This document shows positions 6,381 to 14,794 of a DNA stretch of 51,495 bases, one piece after another (the stretch's first letter is position 1; the number at the start of each line of letters is the position of its first letter). Under the pieces are notes generated by a model that did no database searches, was not told the origin of the DNA, and was given only the letters and a program-made list of their open reading frames with translations. The position numbers and the translations under genes were made by a program. Source of the stretch: an uncultured Rubritalea sp. (GTDB lineage: Bacteria > Verrucomicrobiota > Verrucomicrobiia > Verrucomicrobiales > Akkermansiaceae); assembly GCA_937132085.1 (NCBI GenBank), contig CAKZNV010000084.1, positions 1-51,495 of the forward strand, given 5' to 3'.

Positions 6381-8194
6381 TGAAAGCTTACGAAATTAGT
6401 GCAAATGTAGTCAGTAACCTAAGAGGAATACTGTCAGGGAATGGTGAGGTGTCAGTAGATGCGATCACTTCAGATAGCCGAGAGGTGAAAGAGGGCAGCG
6501 CCTTTGTAGCAATAGTAGGTGGATGCGATGGGCATGCGTTTATCGATAAAGCAATCGCTAGTGGTGCAACAATGATCGTAGCAGAGAAGGGACCGAAGCT
6601 AGACCTAGATCCTAAGATAGCTTGGCTTCATGTTAAGAATTCAAATGTGGCACTGGCTTCATTAGCAGACACGTTCTATGAACATCCATCTCAAGCAATG
6701 AGAGTAGTGGGTGTGACTGGCACCAATGGCAAAACTACTACAACTTACCTCATTCACCATGTGATGAAGCAGGTGTGGACCAGAGCTGGACTGTTAGGGA
6801 CGATCAAGTTTGACAATGGATTAGAAGAAAGAGAAGCGACTCATACAACACCGGGTCCTGTAGCTCTGCATGGTCTGTTAGCTGAAATGAATAGCAACGA
6901 CTGTCGTGGAGTAGCGATGGAAGTTAGTTCTCACGGTCTTGAGCAGAAGAGAGTGGATTCTGTTAGGTTTGATGTAGGAGTGTTTTCTAACCTCACTCAG
7001 GATCACCTAGACTACCACGGTAGCATGGATACATACTACAAGGCTAAGCTAGCATTGTTCGAGCTCATGATCGCTGATCAAGATGATGAAGAGAATAAAA
7101 AGTATAAGCCAATCGCAGTGATCAATAGCGACGATCATTACGGTCAGAGAATGGTCAAGGACATTGGAGATCGAATGAGAGTCTGGACCTACGGAATGGG
7201 CGCACATTGTGATTTCAAGATGTCTGGTATCCGCCAAACATTCAAAGGAACGAAGTTCCAGCTCGATGTGAAGGGCAAGTCATACTTGGTGCAAGTTCCA
7301 TTGATCGGAAAATTTAATGTTTATAATGTGGTATCAGCCATCACTGCTTGTGCAGCGGCTGGGATGAAAATCCGTGATGCTGTAAAAGCTCTAGCAGAAG
7401 CTCCTCAGGTTCCAGGAAGAATGGAAAATGTGGGCAACATGAATGGAATGAGCGTGTTCGTAGACTACGCACACACACCAGATGCTATTAGAAATGCTGT
7501 TACAACGCTAAGAGAGCTTGAGCCTAGACACCTGTTCACAGTCTTCGGATGTGGTGGTGATAGGGATATGACTAAGCGTCCACTCATGGGCGAAGCCGCC
7601 GCTAAAGCGAGTGACGTATGTGTGGTGACTTCAGACAATCCTCGTAGCGAAGATCCAGCTGCAATTATCAAGATGGTAGAAGCTGGCATGAAGGGCAATA
7701 ACTTCCACAGCATCATCGATAGAGCTGAGGCGATAGAAGCCGCGATCAAGATGGCTAGACCTGGTGACCTCGTGTTAATCGCAGGTAAAGGACATGAAAC
7801 ATATCAGGAATTTGCCACAGAGACTATCAAGTTTGACGACAGATTAGTCGCCAAGCGTATCCTCACGGATGAGCGTGTGAACGATCTAAAGGAGCGTCAA
7901 GAGATGGCTAAAGAAGGTGATGAACGTAAGAAGAAATACGAAGAACACCTAGAGAGAGAAGCTCGTGAAGAAGGTGGAGTCGATGGCAGAGAGTCTAGAC
8001 CAACTAGAACCGACGACAGTCGTAGATCTACTAGAGGATCAGGAGATAAAGATGCACGTCCACCAAAGAGAGAAGAAGGCTCACGTCCTCCGAGAAGAGA
8101 CAGTGATGCTAGAGGACCTAGAATTCCTGGTAAAATAAAAGATACAAGACTGCCGAGAGCACCACGACCTCCAAGAGACGACGACCGAAAATAA
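6380..8194 (+). CDS. murE: UDP-MurNAc-L-Ala-D-Glu:meso-DAP ligase MurE with charged C-terminal tail
   Basis: Cytoplasmic ATP-dependent Mur ligase adding the third residue of the peptidoglycan stem. The ATP-binding GTNGKTTTT motif is at residues 114-122, and DNPR at 419-422 is the signature of meso-diaminopimelate-specific enzymes, which fits a Gram-negative wall. The core ends near residue 490, the usual length. After it comes about 110 residues rich in Arg, Asp, Glu, Pro and Ser with repeated RPPR and RDD-like patterns, predicted to be disordered and not part of the known enzyme. The gene overlaps ftsI by one base and is 3 bases from murF. The tail is in frame without any sign of frameshift. 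Confidence 0.95.
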   Translation: MKAYEISANVVSNLRGILSGNGEVSVDAITSDSREVKEGSAFVAIVGGCDGHAFIDKAIASGATMIVAEKGPKLDLDPKIAWLHVKNSNVALASLADTFYEHPSQAMRVVGVTGTNGKTTTTYLIHHVMKQVWTRAGLLGTIKFDNGLEEREATHTTPGPVALHGLLAEMNSNDCRGVAMEVSSHGLEQKRVDSVRFDVGVFSNLTQDHLDYHGSMDTYYKAKLALFELMIADQDDEENKKYKPIAVINSDDHYGQRMVKDIGDRMRVWTYGMGAHCDFKMSGIRQTFKGTKFQLDVKGKSYLVQVPLIGKFNVYNVVSAITACAAAGMKIRDAVKALAEAPQVPGRMENVGNMNGMSVFVDYAHTPDAIRNAVTTLRELEPRHLFTVFGCGGDRDMTKRPLMGEAAAKASDVCVVTSDNPRSEDPAAIIKMVEAGMKGNNFHSIIDRAEAIEAAIKMARPGDLVLIAGKGHETYQEFATETIKFDDRLVAKRILTDERVNDLKERQEMAKEGDERKKKYEEHLEREAREEGGVDGRESRPTRTDDSRRSTRGSGDKDARPPKREEGSRPPRRDSDARGPRIPGKIKDTRLPRAPRPPRDDDRK

Positions 8195-8197
8195 TCT

Positions 8198-9586
8198 ATG
8201 AAAGCAACGAAAGTCAGTAAATTAGTAGAGTCCACGCACGGTGAATTAGTTCACGGTGAGGCTACTGCAATGGTTCAATCTGTTTCGACTGATACTCGAA
8301 GTATTCCAGAGAACTGTGCTTTCTTTGCTCTCAAAGGCGACCGATTTGACGCTCACGATTTTTTAGATAAGGCTCTAGAAAATGGAGCGAAGGTTCTGGT
8401 GGTTTCACGAGTTCCAGACACTCTAACAGATGATCAGCTAAGTGGAGTAGTTATAGTAAAGGTGGGAGATACTCTTACTGCACTGCAACAATTCGCCGCT
8501 TGGTATCGTAAAGATTTAGACATCACTGTAATTGGCATAACAGGATCTAATGGTAAGACTTCTACCAAGGATTTTGCTAAGTCTGTGTTGGCTGTGAAAT
8601 ATAACATCACAGCGACTGTCGGTAATTTAAATAACCACATTGGGCTTCCGCTAAGTGTTCTGGCTACTGAGCCTGAGCACGAAGTCTGTATCTGGGAAAT
8701 GGGAATGAACCATCCAGGTGAGATTGCTCCATTGTGTGTGATCGCTCATCCAGATATTGGAATTATCACTAACGTAGGGACTGCTCACATTGAACACATG
8801 GGTAACGTGGAAGCGATTGCAGAGGAGAAAGGCGAACTTTCAAAAAGTCTGCCTGAATCAGGGACATTTATCGTATCCGCAGCATGTGACTACATTGAGT
8901 ATTTCTCACAACGCACTCAAGCTAAAACGCTGATCGTAGGAAATGGTAGAGGCACTGTTAGAGCTGACAATTTAATCATGAGTCCTAGTGGATCTAAGTT
9001 TGATCTGATCGTGGCTGACCAAGCGCCAGTGACTGTGAATCTACCAGTGGTCGGAAGACACATGGTGGCTAATGCGCTACTCGCGGCAGGAGCTGGATAT
9101 ACTTTAGACATGACGGCTGAGGAAATAGCTCAAGGTCTGAATAGTTCTGAGCTGACTAGTGGTCGTTTAAGATGTTTTGAGTCTGAAGGGGTGACAATCT
9201 TCGATGATACTTATAATGCGAATCCAGAGTCAATGGCTGCTGCGATAGATACTCTAACAGAGATCAATGAGGCAGGCTTAGAGATAGGGGAACGCTATGT
9301 GGTATTAGGTCAAATGGCCGAGCAGGGAATTCATGCTGAGCAGGCACACAGAGATGTAGGCAAGCTAGCTGCTAGAAGAGGATTGCACGTAGTAAGTGTA
9401 GGGGGAGAAGCAAAAGGAATCCATGAAGGCGCTGTAGAAGGTGGCGCTGATAGTCATCATTTCGAGACCACTGAAGAGGCGGCCGAGTGGCTAAAAAACG
9501 TCTGTAAGTCGGGCGATGTAGTTTTATTTAAAGGAAGCCGTGCAGCTGGCATGGAGCGAGTAATGAACCAAGTATTTTCAAACTAA
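8198..9586 (+). CDS. murF: UDP-MurNAc-tripeptide:D-Ala-D-Ala ligase MurF
   Basis: A 462-residue Mur ligase that adds D-Ala-D-Ala to the UDP-MurNAc tripeptide. The N-terminal domain holds the STDTRSI substrate motif (residues 30-36), the ATP-binding GSNGKTSTK motif is at 116-124, the central domain has NLNNHIGLPLSVL and the EMGMNHPGEI signature, and the C-terminal domain contains DDTYNANPESM. Length is normal. It starts 3 bases after murE and ends 5 bases before mraY, a tight operon. The product is the substrate for MraY. Confidence 0.95.
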   Translation: MKATKVSKLVESTHGELVHGEATAMVQSVSTDTRSIPENCAFFALKGDRFDAHDFLDKALENGAKVLVVSRVPDTLTDDQLSGVVIVKVGDTLTALQQFAAWYRKDLDITVIGITGSNGKTSTKDFAKSVLAVKYNITATVGNLNNHIGLPLSVLATEPEHEVCIWEMGMNHPGEIAPLCVIAHPDIGIITNVGTAHIEHMGNVEAIAEEKGELSKSLPESGTFIVSAACDYIEYFSQRTQAKTLIVGNGRGTVRADNLIMSPSGSKFDLIVADQAPVTVNLPVVGRHMVANALLAAGAGYTLDMTAEEIAQGLNSSELTSGRLRCFESEGVTIFDDTYNANPESMAAAIDTLTEINEAGLEIGERYVVLGQMAEQGIHAEQAHRDVGKLAARRGLHVVSVGGEAKGIHEGAVEGGADSHHFETTEEAAEWLKNVCKSGDVVLFKGSRAAGMERVMNQVFSN

Positions 9587-9591
9587 AAAAC

Positions 9592-10830
9592 ATGTTATAT
9601 CTAATTTATCAATGGTGGCACGAAGCTAGTCAGTCAGGCGCTTCATGGGCAGAAACGTTTAGCTTTCTACGTATCTTCGAATCCATCACTGTGCGAGCTG
9701 CGATTGGTTGCCTATTAGCGTTCGGGCTTTCTATCAAACTGGGTCCATGGGTGATCCGTAAATTAATTTCGCTTAAAGTAGGTCAGCCAATCCGCACCGC
9801 TGACGAAGTGCATAAACTAGCTGAGCTGCATGGAGCAAAAGCTGGCACACCGACTATGGGTGGAGTCATGATTATCATGACGGTGCTTATCTCAGTGATT
9901 CTGTGTGGTAAACTTACGAATCCATTCTTACTCGTGACTACAGCTGTGATGTTAGGTTTAGGTGCTCTTGGTTTCCTGGATGACTACACGAAGGTCAAAA
10001 AGAAGAATTCTGAGGGTGTGAGTTCACGATTTAAGCTAGCTTGGCAGGCAGTTGTCGCTGCTGGAGCTGCTATTTTCCTCTTCTTCAGTCCGAATGTTTC
10101 TGAGAACTCTACCTTGGTAGTAGATAAGATGGAGCAGGGAACTAAAGTGGAAGCTGAGCATAAGCAAACTGGCTACTGGGTTAAAGAAAACCAGCAGGTG
10201 CGTGAGATGAAGATCAGTGAGATCGGATTCCCATTGTTCAGAGAGACTCTGTTCGATTTATCTTACTTAGCGATTCCATTTTTCATCATCATCATCATCG
10301 GAGCATCGAATGCTGTGAACCTAACAGATGGACTGGATGGTCTTGCTACAGGCTGCACCATTACGACTTGTCTGGCCTATGGTATTATTGCATACGTGGC
10401 TGGTAATGCAGTGGTTGGTCTTGAGTATCTTCACATGCCATTCAACCCACAACTCGGTGAGTTAACAGTATTCATTCTTTCTATGGTAGGTGCCGCATTC
10501 GGTTTCCTATGGTTCAACTGTCACCCAGCGAAGATGTTCATGGGCGATACTGGATCTCTGGCTATCGGTGGAAGCATCGGAACCATGGCTATCTGCACTA
10601 AGCAGGAAATCCTGTTGGTAGTAATCGGGTTTGTATTCGTAATGGAGGCGATGTCAGTGATTCTACAGGTCGGAAGTTTCAAGCTAAGAGGCAAGCGCAT
10701 CTTTGCGATGGCTCCTATTCACCACCATTTCGAACTCAGAGGATGGCATGAAAGTCAGGTCATCATCAGATTCTGGATCATCTCTATTATCAGTGCATTG
10801 ATCGGTCTCGTATTCTTAAAAATCGTATAA
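9592..10830 (+). CDS. mraY: Phospho-MurNAc-pentapeptide transferase MraY
   Basis: Polytopic inner-membrane enzyme that joins phospho-MurNAc-pentapeptide to undecaprenyl phosphate, forming lipid I. Family motifs are TPTMGGVM near residue 86, the catalytic FLDDYTK (129-135), NAVNLTDGLDGLATG (240-254), FMGDTGSLA and the C-terminal MAPIHHHFELRGWHE. At 412 residues it is about 50 longer than usual: part is an extended N-terminus, part a polar insertion at about 168-215 between two membrane helices, including VEAEHKQTGYWVKENQQV. A similar loop is short in most homologues. The gene is one base from murD (TAACATG). Confidence 0.95.
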   Translation: MLYLIYQWWHEASQSGASWAETFSFLRIFESITVRAAIGCLLAFGLSIKLGPWVIRKLISLKVGQPIRTADEVHKLAELHGAKAGTPTMGGVMIIMTVLISVILCGKLTNPFLLVTTAVMLGLGALGFLDDYTKVKKKNSEGVSSRFKLAWQAVVAAGAAIFLFFSPNVSENSTLVVDKMEQGTKVEAEHKQTGYWVKENQQVREMKISEIGFPLFRETLFDLSYLAIPFFIIIIIGASNAVNLTDGLDGLATGCTITTCLAYGIIAYVAGNAVVGLEYLHMPFNPQLGELTVFILSMVGAAFGFLWFNCHPAKMFMGDTGSLAIGGSIGTMAICTKQEILLVVIGFVFVMEAMSVILQVGSFKLRGKRIFAMAPIHHHFELRGWHESQVIIRFWIISIISALIGLVFLKIV

Positions 10831-10831
10831 C

Positions 10832-12136
10832 ATGTTAGAAGGCAAAATAGTTCACATCCTAGGAGCTGGCAGAAGCGGTAAAGCTGCTGCTCAGCTTGCT
10901 GTGTCTAAAGGTGCGATCGTTACTGTATTCGATACTACGGCAGAGGATAAGTTTCCTAGTATGCCTGAGGGGGTGAAATGTCATCCTTCAGCTAGCATCG
11001 AGGTAGGTAAAGCATCTCAGTGTGATCTACTGGTGATTTCTCCGGGGATCGATACCTATGGTGATTACGTAGCAGCATTTTCTGAAAATGCGGGCGAACT
11101 GATCGGTGAGACTGAGCTAGCTTATAGGTTTTATACTGGAAAAATCATCGCTATCACGGGAACCAATGGCAAGACGACTACGACGGAACTGGTGCAGTGC
11201 ATCATGTCTAAGTCTGGTGTCAGCTGTGTGGCTTGTGGTAACTACGGAGTGCCGCTTAGTGAAGTGGTGATGATGGATGAAGTTCCAGATTCTATTGCTC
11301 TAGAGCTTAGCTCGTTCCAGCTAGAGACGGTCAAGGAACTGAAAGCTGATGTTGCTGTCTGGCTGAACTTTGATGCAGATCACATGGATCGCTACTCTTG
11401 TATCGAGGACTATAAGAAGGCGAAGCTAAGGATTTTTGAAACACAAACTAGCGCTGAGACTGCCTTAGTGAGACTCGGTGAAGATGTAGGAGAGATTGCT
11501 GCGAAGCGTCTTACATTTAGCACGGAGTCAGATGCTGGAGACTTTAGTTATTCTGATGGTTGGATTATTTACAGAGATGAGAACTTGTTAGATCTTAGTA
11601 ACACAAGATTAAGAGGGCTACATAATGTAGAGAACGCGATGGCAGCTATAGGCGCATGCATGGAACTCGGTATCACCGTAGAGCAGGCTGCTGAGGCTTT
11701 AGTCGGATTCGCCCCGCCGATGCACCGCTGCGAGCTGATTAGAACTCTTGATGGAGTAGAGTATCTGAATGATAGCAAGGCAACAAATTTACATGCACTA
11801 GACAGCGCTCTACGTAGCCAATCTAGACCAATTATTCTGATCGCAGGCGGAAAAGAAAAAGGATTGAATTATTCAGCCCTTATTCCACGTCTTAAAGATT
11901 GTGTGAAGCATGCGGTTGTGTTCGGAGAGATTTCTTCTGAGCTGAAATCAGTATTTTCACAAGCAGTAGAGACGGAGTCTGTAGAGAATATAGAACAAGC
12001 AGTCCAGGCAGCGAATGCAAAAGCGCAGCATGGAGATGTGGTTTTACTTTCCCCAGGGACATCTTCTTTTGACCAATTTAAAGGCTATGAACACCGAGGC
12101 GATGTCTTCCGAGAGATCGTGCTGAAGTTAAGATAG
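10832..12136 (+). CDS. murD: UDP-MurNAc-L-alanine:D-glutamate ligase MurD
   Basis: A 434-residue cytoplasmic Mur ligase adding D-Glu to UDP-MurNAc-L-Ala. The N-terminal GAGRSGKAAA Rossmann motif (11-20), the VISPGI motif (68-73), ATP-binding GTNGKTTTT (110-118), ELSSFQLE, and the C-terminal NDSKATN and LLSPGTSSFDQF motifs are all visible. It follows mraY after one base. MurC, needed for the preceding step, is not in the window. Confidence 0.95.
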   Translation: MLEGKIVHILGAGRSGKAAAQLAVSKGAIVTVFDTTAEDKFPSMPEGVKCHPSASIEVGKASQCDLLVISPGIDTYGDYVAAFSENAGELIGETELAYRFYTGKIIAITGTNGKTTTTELVQCIMSKSGVSCVACGNYGVPLSEVVMMDEVPDSIALELSSFQLETVKELKADVAVWLNFDADHMDRYSCIEDYKKAKLRIFETQTSAETALVRLGEDVGEIAAKRLTFSTESDAGDFSYSDGWIIYRDENLLDLSNTRLRGLHNVENAMAAIGACMELGITVEQAAEALVGFAPPMHRCELIRTLDGVEYLNDSKATNLHALDSALRSQSRPIILIAGGKEKGLNYSALIPRLKDCVKHAVVFGEISSELKSVFSQAVETESVENIEQAVQAANAKAQHGDVVLLSPGTSSFDQFKGYEHRGDVFREIVLKLR

Positions 12137-12188
12137 CCACAGCAATTTTACCAGTAAGCATCCAACCAACAACAAACCAAACTGACCA

Positions 12189-12869
12189 ATGAGAGACAAT
12201 AAATTACAAACAAAAAGACAGGCCAAGACAGGCTTCCGTGCGCTCTATGCTCGGACAGTTAAGAAAAGACAACATGCTGCCACCGCTGCTTCTGCTAATG
12301 AGCTAGACGGTGATGTGCCAAGCGTGGGAATCGGCAGAGCGCTGACTGTGATACTCGTTCTACACATCGTAGCGATCGCCGCTATCTGGGTAGGTATCAA
12401 CTGGCAGGGCAGCGATAACAGCGCTAGTAACTCTGCAATTACAAGTCTTGATGATAAAGAAAGTGATAAGCCAAAGCTAGCTATAGCTCCTCCTATAGAT
12501 GAGAATGTAGGAAGACTGACACGTGACAGACCAGCTTCATATGGCACACCAAACAGATCTAACAATAACGGAACTCAAGCATCTAACAACAATCAGAGTA
12601 ATGGTATGGTGAGTGATCGTCCTGATCTAGGGCTCAACAATGCTCAGCCAGCTCGCCAACCAAGAGTGATCAAGCCAAGACGTAATCCGAATCTTGCTGC
12701 AGCGCCTGCTGTTGTTAGAACGAAGAAGTATGTGATTGCTGCAGGTGACTCTATTTACAGAATCGCTCTCAAGAACAACGTCAAGCAAGCTGAAGTGATG
12801 GCTGTGAATCCTGGTCTTGTGGCTAGAAAGATTCAGCCAGGACAAGTGATCTTGGTTCCTATCAAGTAA
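12189..12869 (+). CDS. Bitopic LysM peptidoglycan-binding protein
   Basis: A 226-residue protein with a basic cytoplasmic tail (1-50), one membrane helix (about 51-70), a long Asn/Ser/Pro-rich periplasmic linker, and one C-terminal LysM domain (about 179-226, YVIAAGDSIYRIALKNNV onward). It would anchor in the inner membrane and bind glycan strands. Its location between murD and ftsW suggests a role in septal wall synthesis, and in topology it resembles a division protein with a terminal glycan-binding domain. No catalytic domain is present. The exact function is unknown; the fold call is firm. Confidence 0.85.
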   Translation: MRDNKLQTKRQAKTGFRALYARTVKKRQHAATAASANELDGDVPSVGIGRALTVILVLHIVAIAAIWVGINWQGSDNSASNSAITSLDDKESDKPKLAIAPPIDENVGRLTRDRPASYGTPNRSNNNGTQASNNNQSNGMVSDRPDLGLNNAQPARQPRVIKPRRNPNLAAAPAVVRTKKYVIAAGDSIYRIALKNNVKQAEVMAVNPGLVARKIQPGQVILVPIK

Positions 12870-12899
12870 GACTCTGTTAGAATTTAAGTAGTTTTTCCT

Positions 12900-14036
12900 A
12901 TGGGTAAGAGTAACGCAATTATCATCTGTATCGGCACCGCAGCTCTCGTGGTGTTAGGTCTAGTGATGCTTGCTTCTACCAGTGTCTGGGTGTCAGACGG
13001 GGGAGAGTATGAGTATCTTAAGAAGCAGTTCGTGTGGACGATTTTAGGTGTGGTCAGCGCCAGTTGTCTCGCCTACATGGACTATCGCATTCTTAAGAAA
13101 TGGGCTAAGCCTATTTTTATCATCTCAGCTATTTTACTTATCTGCTGTTACGTCCCAGGGATTAAGCACACCGTGAATGGTGAGGCTCGTTGGATTAAGT
13201 TACCAGCGATTGGTCAGTTCCAGCCGTCAGAAATGGCGAAGTTAGGAACGATTATTGCATTAGCTGCTTGGCTAGCGCATTTTCAATCAGAGACCAGAAG
13301 CTTTAAAAGAGGTTTTCTTATACCTGGTATCATTTTAGCTACTCCAGTTTTACTCATCTTCTTCGAGACAGATATGGGGACGGCTACTGGTTTAGGTGCC
13401 GCTGGACTTTGTGTCCTCTATGTTGCTGGTTCTCGTTTGAGATTTCTTGTTCCTAGTGTCTTAGCTGCTTTAGGAGCCTTTGTGTTCCTAGTGATCAGTA
13501 ATGAAAACCGATACAATCGTATCATGGCATTCATGGATCTTGAGGAACATAAACTAGGATTTGGTCTTCAACAGTTCCGTGGATTACTGGCCTTTATGAA
13601 TGGCGGAGTCGATGGAGTAGGGCTAGGAAATGGTGCTGAAAAACATGGTTACTTACCATTCGCTCATACAGACTTTATTTTCCCAATCGTAGGTGAAGAG
13701 CTGGGCCTCTGGTTCACTCTGGGCACTGTGTTTTGTTTCGTGCTGATCGCTGTTTACGGCATCGGTGTGGCGATCAATGCGGGAGATGCCTTTGGCCGTC
13801 TACTCGCTATCGGGATAACATGCGCCATCGTTATTCCTGCAATGATGAATGTCGGTGTAACCACTGCATTACTTCCGAATACTGGCTTACCGCTTCCCTT
13901 TGTAAGCTATGGAGGAACGAACCTCGTGTTCACTCTAGCAGGTATTGGCTTGCTAGTGAGTGTTCACCGCAAGGGCTCATTTAATGATGACCAAGCGGAG
14001 AACTTCACAGATAAAGAACGGACAATCCGCATCTAA
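12900..14036 (+). CDS. ftsW: Septal peptidoglycan glycosyltransferase FtsW
   Basis: SEDS-family polytopic protein of 378 residues that polymerises lipid II with FtsI. Motifs include GEARWIKLPAIGQFQPSEMAK near residues 95-115, the FFETDMGTA segment with the conserved acidic residue, the HTDFIFPIVGEELG motif near 255, and the NTGLPLPFVSYGGTN signature near 325. It ends the plus-strand run; the next gene converges from the other strand after 26 bases. In many relatives murG, murC and ftsQAZ follow here, but they do not in this window. Confidence 0.95.
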   Translation: MGKSNAIIICIGTAALVVLGLVMLASTSVWVSDGGEYEYLKKQFVWTILGVVSASCLAYMDYRILKKWAKPIFIISAILLICCYVPGIKHTVNGEARWIKLPAIGQFQPSEMAKLGTIIALAAWLAHFQSETRSFKRGFLIPGIILATPVLLIFFETDMGTATGLGAAGLCVLYVAGSRLRFLVPSVLAALGAFVFLVISNENRYNRIMAFMDLEEHKLGFGLQQFRGLLAFMNGGVDGVGLGNGAEKHGYLPFAHTDFIFPIVGEELGLWFTLGTVFCFVLIAVYGIGVAINAGDAFGRLLAIGITCAIVIPAMMNVGVTTALLPNTGLPLPFVSYGGTNLVFTLAGIGLLVSVHRKGSFNDDQAENFTDKERTIRI

Positions 14037-14062
14037 ATCTGTGATTGTTAGATAACTAGTTA

Positions 14063-14773
14063 TTAGTGGTCGTGGCCTTCGTGGTCACCATGGTCGTGAC
14101 CTTTGTGGTCTTTTTTATCACCGTGATCGTGTCCTTTGTGATCATCTTTGTCATGGTCATGTCCTTCATGGTCATCATGATCCTCTTTGTCACCGTGGTC
14201 GTGACCTTTATGATCACCTTTTTCGTCATGATCGTGATCATGGTTGTGGCATGTGCAGGCGAGCTTCTTCTGGCCACATTTAGTGCATTTTCCAGCTTCT
14301 ACTCGGACAGCCTCTACATGTCTGTCTTCACCGTTCTTGATGCTAACACTGACGTCAGCAGGGAGCTTGTCTGTGAGAACTACTGTCTCGTAGGTAGATC
14401 CTGATTTTGTGACTTCTACCGGCTCTTCATTGACGAGGATGCCTACTTTAGTGCCTTCAGGGACGTCATTTGAGAATGTTAGTTTGAGAGTTCCCTGAGC
14501 AGTGAGATCTAGCTCAGCTAGTTCCTTGATCATGCGTCCGCCGTTAGGTCCGACTACGACACCACACTTAGAATGGTCATCATGGTCATCATGGTCGTCA
14601 TGGTCGTCACCGTGTTTGTGAGCAGTGTCTTCATCGTGATCATGTCCAGCGTGGCTGCTGTGGTCGTGACCGTCGTGGTCATCATGATCGTGGGCTTTAT
14701 CCTTATCACCGCATGAGGCACAGAGTGCGAATACGCTGAAAGACGATAGTTTGAGTATGTTTGTTAGTTTCAT
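14063..14773 (-). CDS. His/Asp-rich periplasmic lipoprotein of the metal efflux operon
   Basis: A 236-residue protein with a signal peptide ending at a probable lipid-modified Cys21 (a slightly non-standard lipobox, CASC). Two very His/Asp-rich blocks, at about 26-69 and 176-236, frame a folded central part (70-165) made of beta-strand-like sequence. A Cys cluster, KCTKCGQKKLACTC, lies at 162-175. The second block is built of short repeats such as DHKGHDHGDK. It would bind many divalent metal ions in the periplasm. As last gene of the RND operon it could act as a metal sponge or hand ions to the pump. The repeats look expandable. Ion preference is not readable from sequence. Confidence 0.8.
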   Translation of the reverse strand: MKLTNILKLSSFSVFALCASCGDKDKAHDHDDHDGHDHSSHAGHDHDEDTAHKHGDDHDDHDDHDDHSKCGVVVGPNGGRMIKELAELDLTAQGTLKLTFSNDVPEGTKVGILVNEEPVEVTKSGSTYETVVLTDKLPADVSVSIKNGEDRHVEAVRVEAGKCTKCGQKKLACTCHNHDHDHDEKGDHKGHDHGDKEDHDDHEGHDHDKDDHKGHDHGDKKDHKGHDHGDHEGHDH

Positions 14774-14794
14774 TATGTTTTCGTTTGTTTATGA

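Noticed and set aside
14037-14062. TAACTAGTTA palindrome between ftsW and the efflux operon as terminator
   Set aside because: The stem is only five bases long and AT-rich with no T run, so it does not support termination.
14066-14404. Plus-strand open frame rich in Val, Ile, Met and Phe, opposite the His/Asp-rich gene
   Set aside because: It is the exact antisense of the His/Asp codons (GAC/CAC read as GTC/GTG), so a hydrophobic translation follows from the minus-strand composition. No ribosome-binding site or conserved pattern supports it.
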